The position numbers and the translations under genes are program-made. The notes under the pieces are model-generated. The model saw only the letters and a program-made list of their open reading frames with translations. It had not been told where the DNA came from and searched no databases. Positions 14,984 through 22,979 of a DNA stretch of 64,000 nt are shown here, in pieces. The stretch's first letter is position 1, and each line of letters opens with the position of its first letter. Source of the stretch: Nocardioides sp. Root140 (GTDB taxonomy: Bacteria > Actinomycetota > Actinomycetes > Propionibacteriales > Nocardioidaceae); assembly GCF_001426745.1 (NCBI RefSeq), contig NZ_LMFI01000010.1:125468-189467 (forward strand), read 5' to 3'.

Positions 14984-16018
14984 ATGGCTGGCTTCGACAC
15001 CAGTGGCGAGAGCTACGTCAACGTCGAGCTCCACAACCCCGGCGGCTTCCTGTTCGTCGAGGGCGGCACCGCCGGAACGGACGAGGACTGGTTCAACGAG
15101 CAGCTGGCGTTGGTCAGTGAGGGCAAGATCCTCAACAAGGCAGGAACGTGGAAGGAGATCCACGGCACCCTCAACCAGATCGAGCAGCAGCTCAACACGG
15201 CCATCCAGAAGGCTCGTGAGGCCAACTGGGAGGGCGACACCGCCGAGAAGGCGATCAAGAACCTCGAGCAGCTGCACCTCACCTCCGGCTCGTTGTCGAC
15301 TGCGTCCCGCCAGGTGCACGAGGGCATGTCGGGCGTCGGAGAGGCGTTCAACACCGCGAAGAACTCCGGCGGCGATGCGGGAACCCGCTACCAGACGCTC
15401 CTCGACAACATCAACCACAACGGCCTCGACAAGCTGCCGTCCAACGCCGAGGTGAACACGCCGGGGACCAACCCGGCTCCCGGACCGCCCGGACCTCCGG
15501 GACCGCCCGGACCTCCCGGACCCCCCGGACCCGGAACACCCATTCCCGGTCCACACCCGCCTGGGCCTCCGGGACCCATCCCCGGCCCGGAGATTCCCGG
15601 TCCGCCCGGACCTCCCGGACCGCCCGGACCGATTCCTGGTCCTCCCGGCCCCATTCCTGGTCCTCCTGGTCCTCCTGGACCTCCCGGACCCGGGCTCGAC
15701 ACCGGCTCCAACCTGGCCGGCCTCGGTCCCGGTGGCCCCGGCCCCGGTCCCGGCGGTCTCTCGCCGGGTGGCCTGCCCACGGGCGGCCCCGGCCCCGGTT
15801 CACCTGCCGGTCCCGGTGGACCCGGACCGGGCACCGGTCCGTCGGTCGGCACCATGGGCGCCGGCGGACGCCCCGGCCCCGGCCCCGGCATGATGCCGGG
15901 CAGGGGCGGTGGCGGCGGTGAAGAGGGCGAGACCGACCGCTCCACCTGGCTGAGTGAGGACGACGACGTCTGGGGCGGCAACCCGGACGCACCGTCCTCG
16001 GTCATCGAAGGCGAGTGA
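14984..16018 (+). CDS. Putative type VII substrate with WXG-like helical domain and collagen-like Gly-Pro-Pro tail
   Basis: Residues 30-150 are helical with W82-E83-G84 between two helices, resembling a WXG100/PPE-type hairpin. Residues about 165-238 are a collagen-like tract made of runs of three to five Gly-Pro-Pro or Gly-Pro-Ile triplets separated by PGP breaks. A Gly/Pro-rich region to about 315 follows. The last 25 residues are acidic and aromatic (STWLSEDDDVWGGNP), a tail type seen at the end of long WXG/PPE-like proteins of actinobacteria. No Sec signal is present, so export would go through the ESX machine. The gene follows the preceding ORF by 1 bp and ends at a strong terminator. 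Cell-surface or extracellular placement is inferred. Confidence 0.7.
   Translation: MAGFDTSGESYVNVELHNPGGFLFVEGGTAGTDEDWFNEQLALVSEGKILNKAGTWKEIHGTLNQIEQQLNTAIQKAREANWEGDTAEKAIKNLEQLHLTSGSLSTASRQVHEGMSGVGEAFNTAKNSGGDAGTRYQTLLDNINHNGLDKLPSNAEVNTPGTNPAPGPPGPPGPPGPPGPPGPGTPIPGPHPPGPPGPIPGPEIPGPPGPPGPPGPIPGPPGPIPGPPGPPGPPGPGLDTGSNLAGLGPGGPGPGPGGLSPGGLPTGGPGPGSPAGPGGPGPGTGPSVGTMGAGGRPGPGPGMMPGRGGGGGEEGETDRSTWLSEDDDVWGGNPDAPSSVIEGE
15476..15700 (+). repeat. Collagen-like Gly-X-Y coding tract
   Basis: The tract is built from degenerate 9-bp units encoding Gly-Pro-Pro/Ile. Five clean triplets come first, then a broken section, then runs of three or four triplets with single-residue slips. Codon choice for Pro and Gly varies between units, which argues for protein-level selection rather than very recent slippage expansion. 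Confidence 0.85.
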
Positions 16019-16034
16019 CTTCAGCCCCACCGCG

Positions 16035-16085
16035 ACACAGAAGTGGCGCCCTACCCGCACTGCGGGTAGGGCGCCACTTCTGTGT
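16035..16085. terminator. 25-bp perfect inverted repeat between convergent genes
   Basis: Arms 16035-16059 and 16061-16085 are exact reverse complements separated by a single base (C16060). It lies between the stop of the collagen-tailed gene (16018) and the stop of the convergent lipoprotein gene (16101). It should form a very stable hairpin in either transcript and act as a bidirectional terminator. Confidence 0.85.
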
Positions 16086-16100
16086 CTGCCTGGGTACGTG

Positions 16101-16763
16101 CTACTGCAACCGGGAGAGCATGTTCTCCGCCACCGGCACATCGACGTTGTCCCGCCACAGCGCCTTGTCGTCCTTCGAGGGCTCAGTGCCACTGGCGGTG
16201 ACGTCGAACATCATCCCCCCGACCAGGACGTTCACCTTCACGCCGTCGAAGAAGGCGTCCGAACCCGCGCCGAGCTCGTCCTTGTAGTCGACGAAGTCCT
16301 CGTCGTCGGCCGCCGCCTCCTTCGAGGAGTTGAAGGCATCCTCGACGACGGCGCGGTCCACGACCGCGGCGTTCTGGTCGAAGCTGACGATGATGAATCC
16401 CACGTTCTCGTCGTCGGCCGTGCCGGAGAAGTACTGGCACATGTAGGGCGTGCCGTTCTGGTCCTCCGACGAGCGCTGCACGCCGGCCTCGCCGTCCTCT
16501 CCAGCGGCCGGCAACAGCTTCAGCACCATCTCCTCGCTCAACACCGAACAGGCGTCGGGGTAGGCGCCGCCGTTGGCGGCCTTGAGCGGCGTCGTCCCGC
16601 CCTCGAGCGTGGACAGGTCGGGCGCCGGGCCCTCGGGCTGGGCATAGCCACCGTCACCGCTGCCACCCTTGCTCCCCTTGTCGCCGTTGCCCGAGTCGTC
16701 ATCACCACACGCGGTCAGCCCCAACGCCATGACGAGGGAAACCAGCAGCCCGAGAAATTTCAT
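16101..16763 (-). CDS. Lipoprotein of the ESX-like locus (DUF3558-like)
   Basis: A signal peptide ends in the lipobox LTAC with C19, so the protein is probably lipidated and anchored on the outer face of the membrane. A Gly/Asp/Ser-rich linker (20-40) precedes the folded domain, which starts DACSVLSEEMVLKLLP, reminiscent of the DPCxLL opening of DUF3558 lipoproteins. A Cys in PYMCQYF could pair with that Cys. It lies between the collagen-tailed gene and the WXG100 pair, so a role in secretion or in handling the exported proteins is plausible but not shown. Reading upstream past the ATG at 16763 gives no supporting features. Confidence 0.72.
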   Translation of the reverse strand: MKFLGLLVSLVMALGLTACGDDDSGNGDKGSKGGSGDGGYAQPEGPAPDLSTLEGGTTPLKAANGGAYPDACSVLSEEMVLKLLPAAGEDGEAGVQRSSEDQNGTPYMCQYFSGTADDENVGFIIVSFDQNAAVVDRAVVEDAFNSSKEAAADDEDFVDYKDELGAGSDAFFDGVKVNVLVGGMMFDVTASGTEPSKDDKALWRDNVDVPVAENMLSRLQ

Positions 16764-16941
16764 GTCTTCATCCTCGCTGTCGAGTCGTCGCCCGTGGTCG
16801 GGGCGCGGAATGACCCCGACGGTACCGTCCGGACACAGGGCTTTCATCCCCCAGGTCCGGACATGCGTGTGCCCCGACCCATGGAATGAGTCGGGGCACA
16901 TAGCGGCCGCAGTGCTGCGGCGTCGTACGGCGAGCGTCAGC

Positions 16942-17229
16942 TCACTGCCACATGTTGGTGGCGGTGCCCTCAGCCTGCTGGTAGTTCTCCTGGGCGGAAC
17001 CGACGAGCGTGCCGATCTGGCCCAGGGTGGTCGCCATCTGCGCGGCGGCGTTGTCCCACTCCTGCTTGCACTGGTAGTACGCCTCGCGAGCCGCACCGTC
17101 CCAGGTCTGCAGCATGGGCTGGAGGTTCGCCTCGAGGTCGTCGAGGGTGGAGACCAGCTGACCGTGGGTCTTCTGGATGCCGGCCTTACCAGCTTCGAGG
17201 GATCCGAAGTTGACCTTGATTTCACTCAT
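16942..17229 (-). CDS. WXG100-family secreted protein (EsxA/ESAT-6-like)
   Basis: At 95 residues it has the family length, with the turn motif W43-D44-G45 (TWDGAAREAY; a WDG form of WXG) between two helices and a C-terminal export motif YQQAE (Y-x3-E). WXG100 proteins form helical-hairpin heterodimers exported through EccC. The partner gene ends 11 bp upstream. No signal peptide is present, as expected. The minus-strand pair is downstream of no visible ecc gene and has its own upstream region. Confidence 0.92.
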   Translation of the reverse strand: MSEIKVNFGSLEAGKAGIQKTHGQLVSTLDDLEANLQPMLQTWDGAAREAYYQCKQEWDNAAAQMATTLGQIGTLVGSAQENYQQAEGTATNMWQ

Positions 17230-17240
17230 GACCTACTACC

Positions 17241-17555
17241 TCACATCTCGTTGATCTGGCTGGACAGGTTGGTGATGTTGGAGGATTCCTGCTCCTCCTG
17301 TGCGGCGTACGTCGTACGCGTGGAGACCAGGGCCTCCTGCATCGACTGCAGCGAGCTGTTGATGCGGTTCGCCTGGCCTTCGAAGTTCTGGTGGAGGTTC
17401 TGGAACGCGGTCGCAGCGCCGCCACCCCATCCGCCCAGCATCGTCTCGATCTCGGTTCGCAGGGTGTTGATGTGGCCCTGCACCTGCTGGGTAGCCTCGT
17501 CGACGTGGGCCGCCCCAGCGGCCATCGCCTCTTGACTGGTATTGAATCCGGACAC
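17241..17555 (-). CDS. WXG100-family secreted protein (EsxB/CFP-10-like)
   Basis: The 104-residue protein has W43-G44-G45 in MLGGWGGGAA between two helices and a C-terminal YAAQE, which fits the Y-x3-D/E type VII signal. It is the probable partner of the following WXG100 protein and, with the flexible signal-bearing C-terminus, the likely EccC-recognised member. The GTG at 17555 is chosen because AGGAAG lies 4 nt upstream; a longer frame to 17594 has no RBS and adds basic residues not seen in the family. Confidence 0.92.
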   Translation of the reverse strand: MSGFNTSQEAMAAGAAHVDEATQQVQGHINTLRTEIETMLGGWGGGAATAFQNLHQNFEGQANRINSSLQSMQEALVSTRTTYAAQEEQESSNITNLSSQINEM

Positions 17556-17698
17556 GGTACTTCCTCTCCATTTGAGTGGTCGGTGACGTACCAATTCCCA
17601 TCTCCCGAGAGCCTAAACCGGCAACTTGCGAGAGAACAGGGTCGTGCCGGATCCGGCCGCCGGCATCAGCCGGCGTTCAGGCTCACTGTCGGGTGGGC

Positions 17699-19063
17699 TC
17701 ACTGCTGGAGCGGAAGCCGGGCCCGGGCCGGGTCGAGCGCGTCCCCGTGTGGGATGACGCCGAGCAGCTCGGCCGGAATCTCCACGGCGTCGTCGCCGTC
17801 GTAGCCGAAGCTGGCCAGGGTGCCGATCCCCTGCGCGGGGTAGGCCTCCCCCGGCTCGCCGATCAGGTAGACCATGTTGCTGGCGGGGGTGCTGGCGATG
17901 AGTCCCACGCCGGGCGAGAGTGAGACGTCGTCGGCGCTGCCGTGCTTCGAGGCGTCTGACTCGCTGGTCGGCGTACCGGCCTGGCTGTCCGTGGGCACGG
18001 CCAGCCGCAGGGCCGACGAGTCCTCGTCGAAGACGACGCAGGCACCCGATGCGGTCGACGCGGCGGAGGACTGTGATGGCATCGCCGAGGGCAGCCCCTC
18101 CATCTCGCCGTCCATGCCGTCGGACTCACGCATGTCGAGCACGTCGGAGAGGGACATCGGGACGGGGTCGCGGCGCTGCCCGTCGAGCTTCGCGGTGCGG
18201 AGCAGCTTGGCCTGTACGTCGGTGATGGTGGCGATGCCGTCGGGCAGTACGACGCGGAACGTGCCGTCGTCGACCTCGATCACCTGGCCGACCAGCATGG
18301 AGCGCCCGGCTTCCTCGGTGGGCGAGCCCGCTTGGTCGATCGACGGCGTCTCGAACGGTGTGCCGACGGGAATCGCGGTGAGGAAGGCGCTGCCCACCTT
18401 CACGGGGTCCTGGGTGATCTGCAGGGCGGGCTCGACGGTCTCGCTGACCAGATGGCGTCGACCCTGGAAGAGCAGGAACCGCTCGCCGTCGAACGACTCG
18501 ACGTAGAGAGCCTCATCAGGGTCCAGCGGCTGCGAGGACGAGTCGCCGCCCACCTGGACGTGGACCACGGCGCTGACGTTGACGCCTTCGGCCTCGGCCT
18601 GTGAGCAGACCGTGACCGGGCCGCGGACGAGTTCTTCCTGCGAGGGCATCGAATCGGGCAGGCCAGGTATGCCGATCGTCGTCGATCGCTGCACGGAGTC
18701 GAGGTCGGACCGCGGCACGTGGTGGACCTCCACCAGCTTGCTGGCACCGGTGGACAGCACGGCCGAGGCGTAGTTGACGGCAGGGTGCAGCTTTCCGTCG
18801 ATCATCACGAAGCGGGCGCCGGTCTCCTCCTCGACGATGACCGATCCCTCCTCGCGCCAGGCGTCTCCGCCGCCGCCCTTCAGGATGCCGATCACGGCGA
18901 ACACCGCGGCGACCACGATGGCGATCATGATCCCGCTGATGGTGATCACGGTGAGCCGTCGCATCGGCGGCTCGACGGAGTCGGGTTCGCCCGTGACCAG
19001 TGCCGACATGGCACGTCGGGTCATGAAGCGATACGCGTGCAGTTGATCGCGGCGGGTCTGCAC
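17699..19063 (-). CDS. eccB: Type VII secretion core protein EccB
   Basis: The N-terminus QTRRDQLHAYRFMTRR is a family hallmark of EccB. It is followed by one transmembrane helix (residues 39-60) and a large extracytoplasmic domain of about 390 residues with two cysteines (TVCSQ and ACVVFDE) that probably pair. EccB is a membrane-complex subunit whose periplasm-facing part contacts MycP. Two adjacent GTG codons (19066 and 19063) are possible starts; the second has better spacing to an AAGG element. It is divergent from eccE with an 84-bp spacer. Confidence 0.92.
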   Translation of the reverse strand: MQTRRDQLHAYRFMTRRAMSALVTGEPDSVEPPMRRLTVITISGIMIAIVVAAVFAVIGILKGGGGDAWREEGSVIVEEETGARFVMIDGKLHPAVNYASAVLSTGASKLVEVHHVPRSDLDSVQRSTTIGIPGLPDSMPSQEELVRGPVTVCSQAEAEGVNVSAVVHVQVGGDSSSQPLDPDEALYVESFDGERFLLFQGRRHLVSETVEPALQITQDPVKVGSAFLTAIPVGTPFETPSIDQAGSPTEEAGRSMLVGQVIEVDDGTFRVVLPDGIATITDVQAKLLRTAKLDGQRRDPVPMSLSDVLDMRESDGMDGEMEGLPSAMPSQSSAASTASGACVVFDEDSSALRLAVPTDSQAGTPTSESDASKHGSADDVSLSPGVGLIASTPASNMVYLIGEPGEAYPAQGIGTLASFGYDGDDAVEIPAELLGVIPHGDALDPARARLPLQQ

Positions 19064-19147
19064 CACGCCCCCTTCACTCGGAACCGGACAAGAACGGCAA
19101 TCACCATAGGTCGAGGACAACCATAGAGGTCCGGCATACTCACCCTC

Positions 19148-20224
19148 ATGTCACTCCTCTCGCGCCCCCGCCTGGTCTTGCTGGAGATTGCGGCTGCCGC
19201 CGCACTGGTCGCCGTCGCGTTCAAGGGCATCTGGATGCCCGTCGGCGGCGTCGTCGCCGTGGTCGCCGCGGCACTGGCCCTGGTGTCCGTACGCCGACGC
19301 GGTCTCCACCAGGTGGTGCGATCCTGGCTGGCCATGCGCTCGCGTCGATCGCGGCTCCGCGGCCAGGGAATCGCATCCCTGACTGGTGATTCCTACGAGG
19401 TCGTCAGCGTTCCGACCGCCGGTGGCGGCGTACCGGTCGGCGCGATCCGCGACGCCACGACATGGTCGGTGCCGCTGGCCCTTCCGCTGGCCGGTGTGTT
19501 CAACGACGACGCCCCGATCCCGCTGGAGCGACTGGCCACGCTGCTCACCGTCGAGGACGTCCCGCTCTCCAGCGTCCGGCTCGTCACGATGACGGCACCG
19601 GCCACGGCGGGCAACCCGGCCGGCCCGGTCGCACCCGCGCCCCGCCTGGCGATGCGGCACCTGGTGCTGACCCTCGACACCGTGTACGCCGCCGACGTGA
19701 TCGCACAACGCGGCGGGCACGCCGCGATCCACCAGATCCTGCGCCGCTGCGTCCTGCGCGCCGAAGAGGTGCTGGCCTCGGCGGGCGTGGAGGTCCGCCG
19801 CCTGACCGAGAAGGTCGTGGCCATGGACAGCGCGAGCTGTCTCGGGCCCGTGCCCATGTCCCCGGACGGCACGCTGCCCTCGGCCACCGAATCACTCAAC
19901 GACGTCCGACTGGAGGGGTCCATGTCCATGACCTTCGCGGTCTCGGGAGACGACGCGGTGACCAAGCTCGACCAGCTGGCCGCGGTGCTCCCGGTGCCGA
20001 TCGTGGCGACCAGTGCGGTCCTGCAGCCGGGGCCGCTTCACCGCCATCCGACGCTGCTGCTCCTGCTGCGCCTCAGCGGCCCGACCGAGGTGGTGCAGGG
20101 TGCGGTCGACCATCTCGACTCGGTGAGCCGTGACCTCGGGCTGCGGATCAACCGGGTCCTCGGTGAGCAGGTGCCACTGCTCAAGGCCACCACGTTGCTC
20201 GGCGTCTCGGCGGAGGCAGCATGA
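19148..20224 (+). CDS. eccE: Type VII secretion protein EccE
   Basis: Two N-terminal membrane helices (about 8-28 and 30-47) are followed by a basic stretch (VRRRGLHQVVRSWLAMRSRRSRLRG region) and a cytoplasmic domain of about 300 residues, which is the EccE layout. The segment LRRCVLRAEEVLASAGVEVRRLT and the preceding MRHLVLTLDT match the family pattern as I recognise it. EccE sits at the periphery of the ESX membrane complex. The presence of eccE separates this locus from minimal ESX-4 systems. A -10-like CATACT lies 7 nt before the ATG. The stop overlaps the next start as ATGA. Confidence 0.82.
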   Translation: MSLLSRPRLVLLEIAAAAALVAVAFKGIWMPVGGVVAVVAAALALVSVRRRGLHQVVRSWLAMRSRRSRLRGQGIASLTGDSYEVVSVPTAGGGVPVGAIRDATTWSVPLALPLAGVFNDDAPIPLERLATLLTVEDVPLSSVRLVTMTAPATAGNPAGPVAPAPRLAMRHLVLTLDTVYAADVIAQRGGHAAIHQILRRCVLRAEEVLASAGVEVRRLTEKVVAMDSASCLGPVPMSPDGTLPSATESLNDVRLEGSMSMTFAVSGDDAVTKLDQLAAVLPVPIVATSAVLQPGPLHRHPTLLLLLRLSGPTEVVQGAVDHLDSVSRDLGLRINRVLGEQVPLLKATTLLGVSAEAA

Positions 20225-20859
20225 GCCGCGCCTGGCAGCAGCCCCTGATGCCCGAGCACGTCGTACCGGCGCCGACCACCGGAGTGTTCCTCGGCCGCAA
20301 CAAGTCCGGCCCGTTGACGCTGCGCCTGCTCCGGCCCCGTGGCACCCGGATCGTGGTGTTCTCCGGCGCCTACGCCGCACAGCTCATGTCGCTGCGCGCT
20401 GCCGTGTCCGGTGTCGCGGTGCGCATCGTCACCCACCGCGAGGCGGCCTGGGCACCGACCTTGCGGAACGGCTCCGACACCCGGCTGGTGCCGGCCAACG
20501 GACCACTGCCGCCCGCGATCCAGGGCCCGGGCCTGTTCATCGAGGACCGGCCCGACGAGCCTCGCCCTCTCGCGGAGGTCTCCGACTGGCAGTGCCTGCT
20601 GGATCTCCGCAACCTGCCGGAGGGCCACGACGAGGCGGACGCGGCACGGCTCTCGAGCTTCGGCAACGCCGACGTGGCGTTCTTCGGCGCACTGAGCACC
20701 ACCTTGGCCAACGCGGCCGGCCGGGTCTTCAACCTGGGTGACGCGGCCGCGTCCCTGACCGTCGTACCGCCGCACGCGGTCGCCGTCGTGGCGCGAGGCA
20801 GCGTGCAGCTGGTGCGCCTCGAGGCCACGCCGGGCGAACGCGACGCCCTGCGCGGCTGA
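20221..20859 (+). CDS. Conserved accessory protein coupled to eccE (function unknown)
   Basis: The 212-residue protein has no signal peptide or membrane helix. It appears as an alpha/beta protein: residues 40-75 alternate strands and helices (TRIVVFSGAYAAQLMSLRAA, then VAVRIVTHREAAW), with a second similar half near WQCLLDLRNLP and VAVVARGSVQLVRL. The ATGA overlap with eccE implies translational coupling and a role in the secretion system. I do not recognise a named family. A cytoplasmic partner of EccE is the simplest reading. Confidence 0.7.
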   Translation: MSRAWQQPLMPEHVVPAPTTGVFLGRNKSGPLTLRLLRPRGTRIVVFSGAYAAQLMSLRAAVSGVAVRIVTHREAAWAPTLRNGSDTRLVPANGPLPPAIQGPGLFIEDRPDEPRPLAEVSDWQCLLDLRNLPEGHDEADAARLSSFGNADVAFFGALSTTLANAAGRVFNLGDAAASLTVVPPHAVAVVARGSVQLVRLEATPGERDALRG

Positions 20860-20875
20860 CAGGAGGCAGGGCGCG

Positions 20876-21440
20876 ATGCGGAAACTGGTCTACGGCATGA
20901 ACCTCACACTCGACGGCTACGTCGCTGCGCCCGGTGACGACATCGGCTGGGGTGTGCCGAGCGACGAGCTGTTCCAGTGGTGGCTCGACGAGGAGCTGGC
21001 GACCGGCCTGTATGCTGTACGGGCGCAGGCTGTGGGAGGCCATGAGCTCTCACTGGCCGACCGGCGACCAGCAGCCCGATGCCACCCCGGCGCAGGTCGA
21101 GTTCGCGCGGAACTGGCGTGACACACCGAAGGTGGTCTTCTCCTCGCAGATCGAGAGGGCCGACTGGAACACCCGCGTGGTCACCGGCGACGCGGTCGCG
21201 GAGATCACCCGGCTCAAGGCCGAGGACGGCGAGCCGATGCGGGTTGGTGGTGCCATGCTCGCCGGCGCGGCCATGCGGGCCGGGCTGGTCGACGAGTACA
21301 CGATCGTGACCCATCCGGTCCTGGTGGGCGGCGGCACACCGTTCTTCACCGCACTGGACAGCTGGGTGAACCTGAACCTCGTGGAGACACGGACGTTTCC
21401 CGGCGGGGTGGTCCTGAGCAGGTACGAGACCAGGCGCTGA
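20876..21440 (+). pseudogene. Frameshifted dihydrofolate-reductase-fold (RibD C-terminal-like) protein
   Basis: The first frame reads MRKLVYGMNLTLDGYVAAPGDD up to codon 45, and the second frame continues MLYGRRLWEAMSSHW to the normal end RVGGAMLAGAAMRAGLVDEY, HPVLVGGGTPFF and VVLSRYETR. Together they make one complete DHFR-family protein of about 187 residues; separately neither is complete. The shift is one extra base at or near T21011 (GGCCTG|T|ATGCTG). Such proteins are NADPH-dependent reductases of usually unknown substrate. Either a recent inactivating mutation or an assembly or sequencing error explains it; no slippery heptamer is seen. It interrupts the ESX locus between the eccE unit and eccD. 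Confidence 0.85.
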
Positions 21441-21467
21441 GCGCGTTCCCGCCCCCGATCGACTAAG

Positions 21468-22859
21468 TCAGCCGACCATCTCGCGGATCTTGCCGTAGAC
21501 CCCGACGATGCCCAGGATCAGCGGCAACACGGACAACACCAGCAGCGACTCGAAGATGTCGGCGGCACGGCTGGTCGGCGGGGCGTAACGGCGACCCGGA
21601 AGGACCACCACGAGGGCCAACATGGCCAGGGCCAGTGCCGCGACGGGTACGACGAGGACGAGCAGTCGCACGAGCGGCTCGGCGTCAGCGGACAGCCCGG
21701 CCAGCACGGCCACGCCGGCAGCCGCCGCCGCGATCAGCATCGACAGGCGCTGCGAGCGACCGGTGAACAGGCGCGCCCGGAAGAGTGCGATGCCACCGAG
21801 GACGGCGGCCAGCACCTGCTCGACGGTTCCGGCGGAGGCGAGGAACACCGCACCGCCGCCGACCGCCGCGGCGAGTGCGGCCACGATGCCGGTCATGAAC
21901 TGGTCGGCCCGGACTGCCTGCCCCAGCACGCGGGTGCCGTCGACGGTCGTGCGTTCGTTGCGCAGGTCGTCGGCACCGGTCGGGACGAAAGGCAGCGCCA
22001 GTCGGGACAGCTTGAACGCGACCATCGGGATCATCGGTGACAGGAGGAGCGCCACGCCCGCGGTGAACGCCGCCGTCGCCGCGACGTCGAGGTCGCCGAA
22101 ACCGGCGGCCGCAGAACCGATCGCGGCCAGGAGACCGCTGCCGATCACGGCGGTGAAGCCGGGGACGCCGCGGCTCAGCATGACCAGGCTGACCAGGGCG
22201 ATGAGCACCGCGGCAGCGGCACCGGGCAACAGCTGGGTCGCGCCGAACGACCACACGCGTTCGTCGCCACCGACCACCATGGCGCCCGCCGCGAAGGCCG
22301 TGGCGATCGAGAAGCCGGCCGCCACCAGGGCTGGCCCGGGCTGGGCGTAGGCCCGGTCGAGGGCGACCGCGCCGCCGAGCAGCAGCAGGCTCAGGGCTCC
22401 GGAGATGGCCGCGGGAGCGATCCACGACGGACCCGAGAGCAGGCAGGCGAAGAGCACGAAGACGATCGACAACGACGCGAACCAGGTGCAGGCCCGTGCG
22501 GTGTGGGCGTCGGACCACCGCGCCGACTTGGTGAGCACACCGGTGGCGACGGCATCGAGCACGTCGTCGTAGGCCACCTCGGGCAACTGGGTCGCGCGCA
22601 TGCGCAGGTGGAGCAGGTCGCCGTCGCTGATCTGCCCTGCCCGCAAGGTCAGGGCTGGGTCGAACGGCGCCTCCCCCGTGCGCTGAAGGACGAACCCGCC
22701 GGCCGCGGCACCCTGATCGGCCACCTCTGGGCCGAGGGTCCCCACCAGGTTCGTCAGCAACTCGGCAACGGTCAGGTCCAGTGGCACCGCGAGATCGACT
22801 CGCGTGTTCGTGGTCATCACCGTCAGCCGGCACAGACTCGACATCGTGCTCGCAGCCAT
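21468..22859 (-). CDS. eccD: Type VII secretion membrane pore component EccD
   Basis: Residues about 5-85 form a ubiquitin-like (YukD) domain (CRLTVMTTNTRVDLAVPLDLTV is its first hairpin region), followed by a linker and eleven hydrophobic helices to the C-terminus. This is the exact EccD plan. EccD is the most hydrophobic subunit, present as dimers that line each ESX protomer. The start at 22859 is supported by GGAGG just upstream; a start at 22877 would place that element within the gene. It is divergent from eccC. Confidence 0.92.
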   Translation of the reverse strand: MAASTMSSLCRLTVMTTNTRVDLAVPLDLTVAELLTNLVGTLGPEVADQGAAAGGFVLQRTGEAPFDPALTLRAGQISDGDLLHLRMRATQLPEVAYDDVLDAVATGVLTKSARWSDAHTARACTWFASLSIVFVLFACLLSGPSWIAPAAISGALSLLLLGGAVALDRAYAQPGPALVAAGFSIATAFAAGAMVVGGDERVWSFGATQLLPGAAAAVLIALVSLVMLSRGVPGFTAVIGSGLLAAIGSAAAGFGDLDVAATAAFTAGVALLLSPMIPMVAFKLSRLALPFVPTGADDLRNERTTVDGTRVLGQAVRADQFMTGIVAALAAAVGGGAVFLASAGTVEQVLAAVLGGIALFRARLFTGRSQRLSMLIAAAAAGVAVLAGLSADAEPLVRLLVLVVPVAALALAMLALVVVLPGRRYAPPTSRAADIFESLLVLSVLPLILGIVGVYGKIREMVG

Positions 22860-22979
22860 CACACCTCCAGACGTCATCCGGGTCCGCGCCCGGTATTGTC
22901 ACCAGCATTGTGGACCATCGAGGGTGGTTTCCACCGGTGCGGGTCGAACACGCCGCACCGGCTGACTCGGGAGGTGTGT

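Noticed and set aside
15388..16005. Minus-strand reading rich in Gly and Pro opposite the collagen-like gene
   Set aside because: GGN and CCN codons are complementary, so a Gly-Pro tract always gives a Gly/Pro-like shadow. The + strand has the conserved N-terminal helical domain and the genomic context.
20990..21030. Programmed ribosomal frameshift in the DHFR-fold gene
   Set aside because: No slippery heptamer or downstream hairpin is visible at the shift point, and the family has no known frameshifting.
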